DNA of 64,000 nucleotides, taken from positions 2,314,874 to 2,378,873 of the forward strand of contig NC_043740.1 of NCBI RefSeq assembly GCF_004337985.1, read 5' to 3'. The notes under the pieces are model-generated. The model saw only the letters and a list, made by a program, of their open reading frames with translations, searched no databases and was not told the DNA's origin. Made by a program: the position numbers and the translations under genes. The DNA is from Pyricularia pennisetigena. Its lineage: Eukaryota > Ascomycota > Sordariomycetes > Magnaporthales > Pyriculariaceae. This document shows positions 1-11,775 of this stretch, one piece after another. Position 1 is the stretch's first letter; each line of letters opens with the position of its first letter.

Positions 1-1479
1 GTGACCGTTTACATATTCGTCATACTCGGGCTCATAGGATCGCCGCGGAGATGAGAACTTCTCGGTGGCAGATCGGTGAAACTTTGAAGCACGATAGCCA
101 AAGTCTCCGGTGATATTGTCGGTGGCTGATCTGTGAATCTTTGGGGGATGATGGCCATAGTCCACAGAGCCATGTATGTCATGGTCTGCATAGGAGGAAT
201 GCGATCGTGACTGTGTGGGCCTACCCGTGCTCCCCCTCATGTGATCCAGCGCAGCATTGAGATTATTCTTTGCCTTGGGCGTTAGGGTCTGGGTCTTGGT
301 CAAGGCTGAATCCTCAAAGGATCGAGCCGGACTAGGTACGTCCTCGGCATAGGCAGACCGGCGAGGATTGGAGTTCTGCCGTTTGGACTCGCTACGCGAT
401 GACCGCCGCTCCTCCTTTGTGCGACCGCTGTCACGGTCCCTAGACCTCTCGCTGTGTCGCTCGTGCTCCCGTTCGCTCCTGGGAAAGTCGTCGGGGAAGG
501 TGCGGATATCTTCTGTTACGGCTGTCTTCTTTGGGCGAACCTCGTCTTCGACAGAAGCCTTCTTCATCTTTTCCTTCAATGCGTTCAATTCCGCTTCCAG
601 CTTCTGCTTTCTTGCGGCACGCCTCTCTTCGTCCTCCTTCTCTTGTTTCACCCGTTCCTTTTCCTTTCGCTTTGCTTCCGCCTTCTTCTTCAGCTTCTCC
701 TCTTCCTTTGCTCTTTGTATACGTGCCTCTTCCTTCCTGGCTGCCTTCTCGCTCTCCTTGATCCGTTCCTTCTCTTCACGTTTCGCATCCTTACTCCTCA
801 ACTTTCGCTGGCGCTCTTCTTCATCACGCTTCATGGCCCGTGTCCTTTCGCGATCGCGTTCATCGCGCTCTTTGTCCCAATCACGATTTGATGGGCTTCC
901 CCTACCGCGATCCCGTTCCCGTTCCCTGTCGCGTTCCCTGTCCCTATCCCGAGCGGATCGATCCGTCTCGCGTGAGCGGTCTTCATCCCAGGAGCTGGGC
1001 CTGCGGGGTTCCCTTGAGGCGTACGGGCCGCTCCGTGGGTCTGCTTCATAGAATGACGGCTCTGACGAGTAGTGGAAATCATATTCGTAGCGAGCCTTGC
1101 TCGAGCTGCTCCTGGAGAATCCATAAGGTGTCTGGGGTGATGAAGTATGTGTACCTGTTCCGTAGTATCCGCTCGATGACGGCCCACGGCCGCCTGCTGG
1201 TGTTGGTGCCTGGCGAGTACTCCTCGCCAGCTCTTCGGCCAGCTTATGTTGTTTGACGAGTTTGTGGTAGTCTTGCCTCTTGTTCGCGTCTCCCAGAATC
1301 TCCCATGCGTTCTGGACGGCAGCGAACCTGTCGGTCGCAGCCGCCTTTTCCGCCTCTGGGCACTTGTCTGGGTGGCATTTTAGCACCAGCTCCCTATACC
1401 TCTTCTTGATGACATCGAATTGGGCATCCGCAGGGACGTTGAGTGCCTTGTACGGATCCGGAGGTAACGGTTCTAACAT
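1..1479 (-). CDS. J-domain (DnaJ-like) protein, 3' end cut by the left edge
   Basis: Reading leftwards from the ATG at 1479 the frame is open for 493 codons and runs off the window, so the C-terminus is missing. Residues about 8-75 form a J domain: helix II, then the diagnostic HPD at residues 36-38 (in KCHPDKCPE), then a helix III containing FAAVQNAWEILGD. J domains stimulate Hsp70 ATPase activity. After the J domain comes a Ser/Gly-rich linker (about 85-160), a long Arg/Glu/Asp and Lys/Glu-rich charged region (about 170-330, probably coiled coil or extended helix), then a Ser/Arg-rich low-complexity tail. No intron is needed. There is no signal peptide, Gly/Phe region or Cys-rich zinc domain, so this is a class III (type C) J protein, cytosolic or nuclear. 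The client is unknown. A 227-residue Ser/Arg-rich frame on the plus strand here is only its shadow. Confidence 0.88.
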   Translation of the reverse strand, partial: MLEPLPPDPYKALNVPADAQFDVIKKRYRELVLKCHPDKCPEAEKAAATDRFAAVQNAWEILGDANKRQDYHKLVKQHKLAEELARSTRQAPTPAGGRGPSSSGYYGTGTHTSSPQTPYGFSRSSSSKARYEYDFHYSSEPSFYEADPRSGPYASREPRRPSSWDEDRSRETDRSARDRDRERDRERERDRGRGSPSNRDWDKERDERDRERTRAMKRDEEERQRKLRSKDAKREEKERIKESEKAARKEEARIQRAKEEEKLKKKAEAKRKEKERVKQEKEDEERRAARKQKLEAELNALKEKMKKASVEDEVRPKKTAVTEDIRTFPDDFPRSEREHERHSERSRDRDSGRTKEERRSSRSESKRQNSNPRRSAYAEDVPSPARSFEDSALTKTQTLTPKAKNNLNAALDHMRGSTGRPTQSRSHSSYADHDIHGSVDYGHHPPKIHRSATDNITGDFGYRASKFHRSATEKFSSPRRSYEPEYDEYVNGH

Positions 1480-4400
1480 GTTGGCGAGAAATTTGTTTGC
1501 GAGCTTTGCGCTACGATGCGACTGGACGGAGCTACGCCTGATGCTTCAGTCGACGCCAGCGTGAGGGAAGCAATATTCAGTTGTTGAGCTCCTGCGGGTG
1601 AACCAGGGGGAGAAGCTATCGCGACAGCTCTCTCGAAGTGGTAGCAGTTAGAGGAGTCGCAGCGGAGCGTATTGCTGATGTCGGTCTATACGGTAGGCGT
1701 GAGAGAAAGGGCCCACAGTGGCGTTTTGAGGCGGCAGGCTGGCTTGGTATAAGGTGGGTTTGGGCGGTTTGAGGTTGTACAAGTAGCTACTGGTCGTGTT
1801 GCATTCCAGTGTGGCAAGAAGAAGAAAAAGGGGGCGACACCGTTGGCTGGAAACTAGGGTACAGAAGGGAAAGAATGGTCGGTCAGGAGAGAACGGGGAT
1901 TAAATGTACATGTGAAGATTCACAAGATAGATATGAATGTATAAGAATGAATGAATGAATGGTACGATGCAAAGTAAAAAGAGGTCGGTAAGGTATGTAA
2001 GGTAGGTTAATCAGACAGCTCGTGGTAGCAAGCAAGAATCGGATGCTTTATCGTGGTGGAGAAGAAAAAAAAAAATAGAAGCCGGACAGTGAAATAACAC
2101 GAAAACAAAGAACATCGACGAGGTTGTTGGTATCTGTCATTCATGCATGCATGCACAAAGTGGCCCAAGAGACGAAGCTCGAGCGACCGTCTCAAGTGGA
2201 AGTCAGGCAACCTGGTCGGGACGAAGGGTGCGAGGATGAGGCTTTCTAAGAGACGTTGCGGTGTCGACTGGCAGCCCAAGTTGGACGGGTCCCTTGTTTG
2301 TGGTTGGCTGCGTCGTGCTTCAGTTGCGTCGCCCGCTTCTTTTTTCCTCCTCTTTGATGGGCGCCCACACAACGGCAGGCGTGCAAAGCAAAAACTGGAG
2401 TCCATGAGATCCCAGGCGAGGGTCAGTTCTAGGGCCTTTGAATGGTCCGTTGTGACGCTAACAGCGGAGACAACATGGGGCGCCCCCTTGCCCCCCCACT
2501 AGTTGATGATTTCTAGCCAGCCGATTGTGCAGGAATGAAAAAGTGGATCGGCATGGACTTGACACTGTGCGACACTAGCAGTGATGTCTTGCGGTCTTGT
2601 CCAGAAGACCTCTTGACATGGAGATCAAATAAATCCCAGTCGCTTGACTACAGCCCCACCAATTTTGCTAGAAGGAGCTTTGGCACCCCACGCTGGGTTG
2701 ATGATGTATGGGGATACAGCAAGGCAGTGAAGTCAAGAACAGAAAGGGATGGAATGGAATTCATACCTTTTACTGCAGAACTGAAAAAGCGTCAAATCCC
2801 CCCTCCCCCCCTGGGTTTATGAGCAGGCTGGTAGGAAATTGAGCTTTTGGAAAGGGGTTGATTGTACCGTATGCAGGTTGGCGACAAGATTGAGATGCCT
2901 TTCGACGACGTTGTTATCTTCCCTGGGCCTACAAACAGGTCGACTCCGACACGAGCCTTGTTCCCTTCCAGCTCAGGTACGACCCCACGATTGGCTCGTG
3001 CAAGGCAGACCTCTCGGTGCGACTGATTCCCCAACCCCTCCAAGTCGTGGGCAGAGGATTTGATGACACGGCGCAGCGCCGTAGCTGGCCTTTGCCCTGA
3101 CAGAACCAGCAAATAAAAAGATGGCGGCGAACCACCTTGCAAGCTAGGCAGGCTCGTGTGCCTGGCCTCGTTGAGATTTGCACGCCTGTGTGGCGTTGAA
3201 GTGTGGTCTCCTGCTCAGGGCACGCTTTGCAAACATAGAGGGGCCGCGCCACAGACCATCACAGCCTCGCGCGGCGCTCTCGTCCTTGACCGGATTGCGT
3301 CTAGACCCCGACGCCAAAATGTCAGTTACAACACGCCTCGCCGTTGAGGCGCTTGTAATGGTCGGGATCAAAGGGGCAAGGATGGAAAGATACAGGCGTT
3401 AGTGCCTCTGATTATCAGGGGTAGGTAATTAGATAGCAAAAGATCTTGACTAGAGTCTAGGCTGTCACGTAGGTAGATGGATTGTCAAGGACAAACAAGT
3501 AATTATCTATTTAGCATGGACGCCGTGGCTGTACCGTCCCTTGTGGACTTGCTGGCTTCTTGATAGTGGCGGTTATGGCACATCAAAAAGGCCGAATGAT
3601 GCTTTGTATCGGTCATGTCCGTATTACCAAGCTCCCATCCACGCCTGTCACGGATTACACAAATTGAATCACTTAAGCTTGCAAGGGTTCAGGATTGATT
3701 CGTAAAAACCGTTCACCCTTATACGGGATGTTGAATTTTGCCGACCGCCTGCCAAAGGTTTGACATGTAAACAGACAGATTCGGCATTTTGGTGCTAGAC
3801 TAGGATTAATATTCGAATAGTGTTTCTGCACGGCCGACAATGTTCCGTGCCTTTACCAACATGATAAGTCAGCCAAGTGTTGACGGATCCTGCGGAGCCA
3901 CCATGTCCTGGCAACGACAAGAGCGGTGACGGCCACCTGTTAAACGAGCCCTTTGATTCCACCGCCTGATACCCTTACTCAGTACACAGGATTCATCTTA
4001 AGAGAGGACCCCAATGGATGCGTCGCTTGTTGCGAAGGAATGAATGATTGTGGATTTATGTGGCGTCTTCGGGATGGACTTCTGCAACTAATTCCTAACG
4101 GGTTGTGTGTGATGACTGACTGGAACGAGCTCCAGGATCGAGCTGTGAGCCACGGGCACTGTAGGAAGTAGATCCACCCGTCTTGGCCCCAACGGGGATG
4201 ATAACATGACGTCTGATTTGTTTTGGAAGCTTGTTACCATGATAAGTATTACTGTACCTATGGTCTGGTCTCCCCTCGGGTCACGCAATCAGCGAAAGGA
4301 CGCGAAATTCGGTCGGTCTTGCAGGAAAGATCGGAGGGGTTTTTTTTTTGTCATCCCACGAAACCAAACCCGTTCGTTTGTTTTTCTTTTTTCCCCATGT

Positions 4401-4855
4401 CGCACACGCACTGCATGAATTTACAAAAAGCGGTTAGCCGATCCGAGGTGTATCGGCCTCTGGGTGACCACCTACTATGAACTCAACCTCCAGGTCTCGC
4501 ATCATTCTCTAAACACCTGGCCCCCATTCTGTGCAAGTTTGCAGCAGGCCAGCAACAAACTTTGCAAGCTCCATCTCCCGTGCTCAGGGCCATCCGAGCA
4601 TCAGTAGGAGCTACCCTTGCCCATATGTCTTTGCTCGCATGGAATCGTGGCCCACATCGGTAGGAGCTCTGTGTAGATCTCCGCTGTTCCCCCGGCGGGG
4701 GACCAGATCGATTAGCTTACTGTACCAGGCAGAGTGCCGTTGACGAACGGGGTCAATTCACGAATTGCCTGGGCAACTTTGACCGCTACTGTCGAGTTTG
4801 CACCATCTTGTTCCTATCAAGCAGCTATGTTCAGTGGGTTAAAGAGAGAAAAACT

Positions 4856-4856
<1 letters not shown>

Positions 4857-4895
<39 letters not shown>

Positions 4896-4897
4896 NA
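4857..4897. repeat. Poly-A homopolymer containing one N
   Basis: Thirty-nine consecutive A bases, one N at 4896, then another A. It is the longest pure homopolymer in the window. The true length is uncertain because the ambiguous base sits inside it. Confidence 0.9.
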
Positions 4898-6895
4898 GCA
4901 ACTCAGCCTATTACTGTTGGCCAATTCAGCTGTCCATCTGCTAGCAAGCCAGGACGGACCCCGTTCGCGGCCCCGCTGTTGACAACGCCACCTGCCAGTC
5001 TCGTGTCGTCGCAAGGCAAACCCACCCCGAAAGTCTACGGTATAATTAATATATTCAGTGAAAGAGTTTAAACTGCGCATAAACATGGGTCGGATATGGT
5101 TCGTTGGGTTAGGTTTTATCGAAATCTAAGCTTGTAACTTGCTATTTACCTCAAACCTCACGATATTCCCCAGAACTTACCACGTACTATTACCCGTCCT
5201 TTTTCCAAGTTATCTTCATGCGCATCCCTGAGACCAAGGAGAGCATGATCATATCCCTCGTCAAACCCCATCCGGTTCTGCAATGCGCGCCGCCGGTTCA
5301 AGGTACCAGCGCCAAGCATCAATCCACCGCGTGGGACTGGCTTTCTGATTGATCACCTAGCTTGGCTCCCGTGACCATGTGGGAGGCCCTAAACCTGACT
5401 ACCAATCAACTAAGCAAACCCAGCAATCTTGCAAGGTTGATGATGCTTTTGAGAAAGGATCGATATTATTCTCAGTCAGGCCCATGACTTGCGGGGGCGG
5501 CCTGGATCTCTGCATCGTCGAAACAATGGACCCGAGTGACTTGCGTCAATATTTTTTTTCTTTTCCTTCACAACCCTTGAGCCATGCGGAACTAACGGCT
5601 CACTTTTTGTCAAAGAGGGGGATCATTAGAAGGGGTCATGTTTGTCTTTTTACTGTGCGGGCTTCTCTCCAGCTCCAGTTTCATCGTGTTGAGGATAAAG
5701 ATCCAGGTCTAGGCTACTTGCAAACAAAAAATATATCCGCAGTCCGTAGCTTCGAGCAGCAGGTCCCAGGACCTACCGGTAAGCATGCGGGCAAGATGCT
5801 GTAGTAAGCTACGTAATGTGTCTTGGATAAGGTAGGGATCACGGAAGGAAAACAGATTGCGGGGCCAGCACAGCACATACCGTCCCGCCTTTGCGTGCCC
5901 AGGGGTACCTCGAGATGGCTGAAAGCTAGGCCCTCAAGCCATCAAGCCATCGAGCCCTCAAGGCCCCCTTCTTCATGGGCGCAAAATGATTAAAAAAAAA
6001 GGTCTCTCTCTTAAATGGGCAGCCTTACTACAGTACGAAAAAAGGAGCAAAGGGGTGATTTAGAATAGTCGAGCGATCTGCAAAAAGATCAACTGTGATA
6101 ACTCAGCCGTCAAGCCGTGTTTGTACCACACCAAAAAGCATCAAATAGTTTCCGGAAGGATAAGAGAGCAAAGAGTGGGTGGTGGGAATAGAGTGACAGA
6201 CCCTTTCCTTGCTGATCGATCATCAAGAACCAATGACGCCAGCCGGGTCTGGCTCAGCTGGGGCGTTCTGGGCGCGGGGCCCAAAAGTCTGGACCAACCG
6301 TTGCCGCGAACCTCAACCCCGCCGTCACATTCTGAACCCCTCCTTCCGAACCGGATGTGATCTTTCCCACTATGCCCATCTGCCATCCCGTCAGCTGTCT
6401 GTCGTCCGTGGTCAGACCTTCCAAAAACATCGGCCGACAGACTGGTCAGTTTTGCCTGGTGCTGCTTGCGGTGGGGTTACCTCGTCCAGCTTCCAGCTTC
6501 CAGTTCTCAGTGGCGGAGGGCGACTTTTTGGAGGTACCAGGCGCAGCGAATGGGGACGCAGGCATCATTAGTCACGGCAAGGGCTGTGCAGTGAATATCG
6601 CCGAGTAACCTGACAAAAAGAGGCAGACTATGGTCTCGCCAGCAGGCAGTCTGCGGTGTAAAATGGTGTGTAAGCTGATGGTGATGACGATACATTCTCT
6701 AGAAACGGTTACCGTGTGATCTCTGATTATTTTAAACCTTTCCCCTTGAATTGTTTATCATTGCTTGATTTACACAAGACAATGATTTACATTTTACCGG
6801 TAATTGTATTCATCAGTAAAGATTGAAGAAGCTAGCTGTTGGTGACCTTGGTTACCACCATGTCAATAAACACGCACATAATACTGACATGGACA

Positions 6896-6939
6896 TATGT
6901 ATGTATGTACATGTATGTATGTACATCAACATACATACA
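6896..6939. repeat. ATGT/ACAT microsatellite
   Basis: Tandem ATGT units interrupted by ACAT, followed by CATACATACA. This is a simple tetranucleotide repeat with no coding role visible. Confidence 0.8.
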
Positions 6940-7092
6940 GCAAAGCTACATAGGTTGACAGGCAGCCAAGGTGCATGCAGAGGGGTTTCCCCTATGCACA
7001 TTGTCGTTCCTCCGCATAGTCAGATTATTACTGGGGTCTTTTGCCGCACCACTAGTCTAACAAGCCAGTATTCGATATGCAGGATGCACGCT

Positions 7093-7112
7093 NNNNNNNN
7101 NNNNNNNNNNNN
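7093..7112. other. Assembly gap (20 N)
   Basis: A run of exactly 20 N. The real gap size is unknown, and any open frame crossing it is unreliable. Confidence 0.97.
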
Positions 7113-8063
7113 AGCCTCTTTATCAGCCGCCAAAAGTTGCCTGTGACTGTGTGATACAATGCCTTGCATACCTCTCGTCTTGTCCAGAACGAGTACTGTG
7201 GAAGCGCCCTATGAGTGATAGTCAATGAAAAATTCACGAGCCTGACCATATGGGATGTGGTTCTCGCCATCGAATCAACGTTGTTTATTGCTATACGCCT
7301 TGATTACCATACCAAGAATACTTTTGCTTTCTGGACTCACCGGGGCTCATCTTCAGCTGATATGCAGCATACCTTACATGCCTACCAATATAGGTTGAGT
7401 GCATGTGGCTACACAACCTTTTGTCTCCCGCAAGCCTTCCCTCAAACCACTCGTATAAGACATGTGTTCATGACTCACGGGTATACTATAGGCCTCGGCT
7501 CCCTGTTTGACTGGTGGCTGCGATTTCAGCACAGTGCGTTCGTGGTCCGAGGCCTCTTTTTGCTTCTTCTCTATATTCTTTTGCTTTTCTTAGCATCTTG
7601 ATCCTATCGATTTAATAGTTGCAAATCCGATCATAGCCGATCATGACTGGTTGAAAATCGGAGTGGATAGAACACTGCCCCTCCTGCAACTATCTTTTAG
7701 TCTAGACTGGGGAACACCTGCCGTCCGGAGGCCTCTGAGGCAAAGAGGCTTGCGTTGCGACGACAAAGAAAGTTGAACCTTTGCGCCCCAGTAGTGCGAT
7801 GTCATGGTGAAGCATAGAAATTTTTAGTCTCCGAGTACGCGTCCTACCCCCGCGTAGAGGCTCAGCCCCGACAGGGTTCTGGGTATGACGTGGTCGATCG
7901 GGCGCAAACCACATACAAAGATCCGGAATGGAGGTGTAAGCCGCAGTCAATATTCGTGACCGACGCCTACTTGCTCACGTCTTTTCGTTGGGAGTTTCGT
8001 GCGGGCGCTTATCGACTTTTCGTTTTGCGTTTTGTTGCTTGTGGTATTGTACATTTGGGTAAT

Positions 8064-9507
8064 CTAGACCTCTTCCCATGTAGGCAAATCTAGATCGACC
8101 ACGATCGGCTTGTTGAACCGTTTGCCACCCAAGTGCGGGTAGCTGTTTGCCATGATGGAACAATTCACCACGCACGTTTCCCGACGACTCATGCTGCCAG
8201 CCAAGACCGGTAGTTCTTTTTCGGAGGGCGTCGGGTTCTGCAGAATGCCGCGTTGGCCGCTTCTGGTAATCTCAAGGACATCACGGGCTTCGCTGCTTCC
8301 TTCTGTCTCCTCAGCTGACAGAGGCCCATCCGTCTTGCTCAACGACGCGCCGATGACGCCGTCATTATCCAGCCCTTTTCTCCCCTTTCTCGAATCACCC
8401 GTCAGGCTGACAAGAGCCATCTTGTTCCCGACCCCGCTTGTATCTTGCCAGACTGTGACACTTGTCTCTTCGTAATTCCTTCCTGAGGACTGAGGATCGC
8501 CATTCAAGTTCCAGCGCACTATCTCGGCACCTCTGGCCTCGTGAACATGGCCACATATGGCAAGCCTAGGCCGTACGCGCGACAGCGTTCGACGCAAAGT
8601 CTCGCAGCCTAGGGATCCCCGCTGCGTGCCGGTCCCGTCGCAATGCCGATGGGGCGGCGTGTGCGTGACAGTTATGTCTGCCGACAAAGGAATGGCGTCC
8701 CAGAGCTCTGAGGCCGACGGGCCGAATGAAGCTGCCGGTTCGCTGGGGCGGTTGCTTTTGCGATGCGTTGGGCCAGATCTGCTTGTCACGGTCGTGGCGT
8801 CCGACAGAATAGAAGACGAATTTGAATCGCGCGTGCTGAAGGCCCAAAGACCATTCCGTGGGCTGTATGGAGATCCAAAGACGGTAAACTCTGTGCGAGG
8901 CCCGCTGGGGCTCGAGAGCCGTATTTTGGCACTGCTCTGGCAGAGGTAGGTTATGCTGGGGCTCGACTTGAATAGGTCGATGCAGTCAGCGGACGATTCA
9001 AGGCGCTGATTATGGAAATACGTTCCATACTGCTCGTAGAACTCAGTATCCAAGCTGATATCATGATTTCCTTTGCTTCGAGTATGGATCTTAGCGAGAT
9101 TTTATCCAGAGCAGGTTTGATCTTTGACAGCGGCAGAACTATGCATATATCAGAGAAAGGCAGCCCGTAGTCTTACCAGCTATGACTATCTTGGCCTCGA
9201 AATCAGTACTTTCTAGCCATCTGACAGCTTTGGAAAGCTGAGCGCGTTACAGGGAAGTATATACATCAGCATATATGTATAGACCTGGATTGCTCGTCTC
9301 GTCTCCGCCGATGTCGACTGCAGCTTTGTCAATGATGAATCCTACCTCGGAGAAAGTGCCTTGATTTGTCAAATCCCCAGCATGAATCAAGACGTCCCCC
9401 TTGGGAAGCTTTACTTCATGGTTGTGGGTATCAGAAATGCAGACGATTCTTGTCCGCCGAAGCTGGGCCAGCTTGGGGGTTTGATTATGTGAAGCTGAAT
9501 GTGACAT
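8064..9507 (-). CDS. Calcineurin-like metallophosphoesterase (MPPED/UPF0046-like)
   Basis: Three exons on the minus strand: 9507-9346, 9237-9177 and 9070-8064. The introns are 108 and 106 bp, both GT..AG and in phase. The spliced product is about 409 residues. All metal-site blocks of the calcineurin-like fold are present: SDTHNH (DxH), LIHAGDLT (GD), GNHD, the His in VTHTPPH, and CGHVH (GHxH). GNHD is rebuilt exactly across the second intron, which supports that junction strongly. Such enzymes bind two metal ions and hydrolyse phosphoesters; the substrate is not predictable here. No signal peptide or membrane segment is seen, so it is probably cytosolic. The C-terminal half carries a Ser-rich, poorly conserved insert. 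The start at 9507 is the first ATG in frame, but the frame stays open without an ATG upstream to about 9857, so a 5' exon may be missing from this model. Confidence 0.87.
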
Positions 9508-9783
9508 GGCTTCAATGACGCAGGTAGTAACGAGCTTCACAAGTGTCTCCAGCGCTTGAGGGGAAGACAAGGTTCTGCAACGACAGAAACCTATAATTGT
9601 CGCAGTTGGAATCTGGGCGCCGGTGTCAAGTTTCTGTTCTTCTTCGTCCCTTAATCTATCTGGTCGCCGAGGAATGAGACCGTGGCTTGCGAAAATGGGA
9701 ACTCCCGAGACAAAGAACTCCCCATCCACCACAAGTGACGGACGTAATGTAATGCCAGGTAAATACAGAGTTTCTGCTATCAA

Positions 9784-11675
9784 TCGCGGGGCCGCGTTTG
9801 CACATGTGAGTCGCGTGCTCAGATCTTTTTCTGGATCTTTGAACGGTGCTTGCCGTCAAAGATGAAATGAAGGCTGGTGCCAAAAAAAGAAGTGAAGAAA
9901 TATATCATAAATTCAAGACAGATGTCAAAAGCAAGAACTAACAGAACCTGACAAAGCTTGGCAAATGGACCGACTAGGGGCTGAATGGAATCGGCGCAAC
10001 CCGTCGTTGAAACGGCGGCGTTTCTCGACTTTAATAGTTGTCATCAAGATTTTTGTTACTTTTCCAATCCTCGCGGGATCTTGATGGGCGATTTCAGTGT
10101 CCTGGTTGGCCCCGGAAATACCGCGACGGCTGACCAACTTGTGGAATGCCGACCATTCACAGCTAAGGAATCCCATTTCGCCCCTGGCGTGTAGAGGTTG
10201 AAATGGTTCTTGCATCAGAACCTGGCGGAGTGCAGGGATAGGGTAGGTTGATAAGTTAAAAGGTTAGGTAAGCTCAAGCATCAGTCAACCAGCTCTGTTT
10301 GTTGCAGTACAGCCCTGCCAGAAAGGCAAATCGGAATATTTTTTTCTCGAAACATCTGTGCAGTATTCCAAGCCGTATTCTTGATCAGGACTGCTCCATT
10401 GCGAGGTGGCACTGCTCGTTATGCATCGACTCAACCCCCTATCCAGATCATGTCCATGCGTACATGAACCGTGGTTTGTCACAGCTCGGCAACGCAACAG
10501 GACCTGCACAACAGCGATGTAAAAAGACCCCACACTGCTCAACCAGTAAGAAAGATAATGCAATCGGCGATTGCCGGTGGTACGGATGGATGCTGCTCAT
10601 AGTTTTGTGCTCTGTAATACTGTACTCCTGAATCAAATGTGAGGACCCCCAAGCCTGGCATGTCTGTGACAGCAAAGCCCTAGGTCTGAGGAGAATACCG
10701 CGCATCTGTGTGCTTTTTTTTCTTTTGCAACTTGAATCTTTTCCAACTTGTCAAAGGGGGCTGGGTGGCTGAAATCCCGTCCGTCCGTCCATGTTTCCCC
10801 TCAAACTATAGGCAGAAAAAAAAAAAAAAAGAAAAAGTAAAAAAAAGAAACTAGCGTCGCAATTTAAACGTCCATTCGTTGTGGGTCCACTTTGGCAAGG
10901 GTCCGCTTGGGGGATTGGGTGGACGAGGAGTGAGAGCGGAGTTCCCTACCACCGTTGGTTGACCCGACATGGGCCGTTGTTTTTGGTGAGGCGTTCGGAG
11001 GTTATTGTGAGTCCCAGCTTGCCTGCCATTTCTCTCTCCTTTCGCCGACAGATCTTTCACAGCCAGCCATTGACAGAACTGTCGCGTCTTGGACAGGCAC
11101 ATATTTTGTGTTGTTTTTTTGTGTGTGTTTTCTAATTGCATTGTCATGTCATTGGGCTGACTTAGATCGTCCGAGACATTCATTCGTTTGCTATTTCTAT
11201 TTCCATTTTACGCCTTGATCGGCCCGTTGATCTGGGGAAAGGGCACGCGCGCGAGCTGGTCACTTGTTACCAAAAAGAAAGTTAAAGAGGAGGAGAAAAA
11301 AAAAAAAAAAAAACTGAAGAATCTAATTACGACAGAAAGGACATCAACATCACCCCGTCTCTGGCAAATGTCAACCAGGCTCTGCTACCTGCCTTAACAA
11401 GTCTGCGACTGGAAACTACACGTCAAGAATTGTTCAAATTCCCGCGCAGATCGACACACTACAGCACTTGGGACCGGTTTGACGCCAGTGTCTAGGCCTA
11501 ATTTGCACTTCGTTCCATTCTTCACCTCATCATCTTGTCCGAAACGGCACTACTCTGACACTGGTGTCCCGCGGCGCCTCATTCCATCCAATCACCAACA
11601 CGAGCCACTGTCCAGTCGGTACCTACTGTGAATCCCGACTCGAACGTCCGAACCCAGCCCAGTAGGCAGACTTCC

Positions 11676-11706
<31 letters not shown>

Positions 11707-11775
11707 TGGCCCCAGCGCATCCGTCGCACCTGGGCAGCCACGTGAATTTGCGTGTCTGGGCCCTGGAAATCCATC
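9784..11775. other. Non-coding stretch between metallophosphoesterase and CaaX-protein genes
   Basis: No gene recognised. It should contain the divergent promoters of the flanking genes. It holds A-rich tracts at about 10816-10850 and 11289-11312, and a 27-base poly-A at 11677-11703, about 70 bp upstream of the next start codon. Confidence 0.55.

Larger units (their letters stand above)
1480..8063. other. 6.6 kb non-coding stretch
   Basis: I see no convincing gene here. Open frames are short, lack coding-like composition and have no recognisable domain; the longest is 141 codons at 5379-5804, plus strand. The first few hundred bases should hold the promoter of the J-domain gene, which is transcribed leftwards. 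The stretch contains a GAATn run near 1944, a CATG run near 2143, a poly-A tract with an N (4857-4897), a short degenerate CAAGCCATC-type repeat near 5931-5965, an ATGT microsatellite (6896-6939) and a 20-N gap (7093-7112). Confidence 0.6.

Noticed and set aside
368..1051. 227-codon Ser/Arg-rich plus-strand frame
   Set aside because: It is the antisense shadow of the charged R/D/E-rich region of the J-domain protein on the minus strand, which has a clear domain and a longer open frame.
5379..5804. 141-codon plus-strand frame
   Set aside because: No recognisable motif, and composition like the surrounding non-coding DNA.
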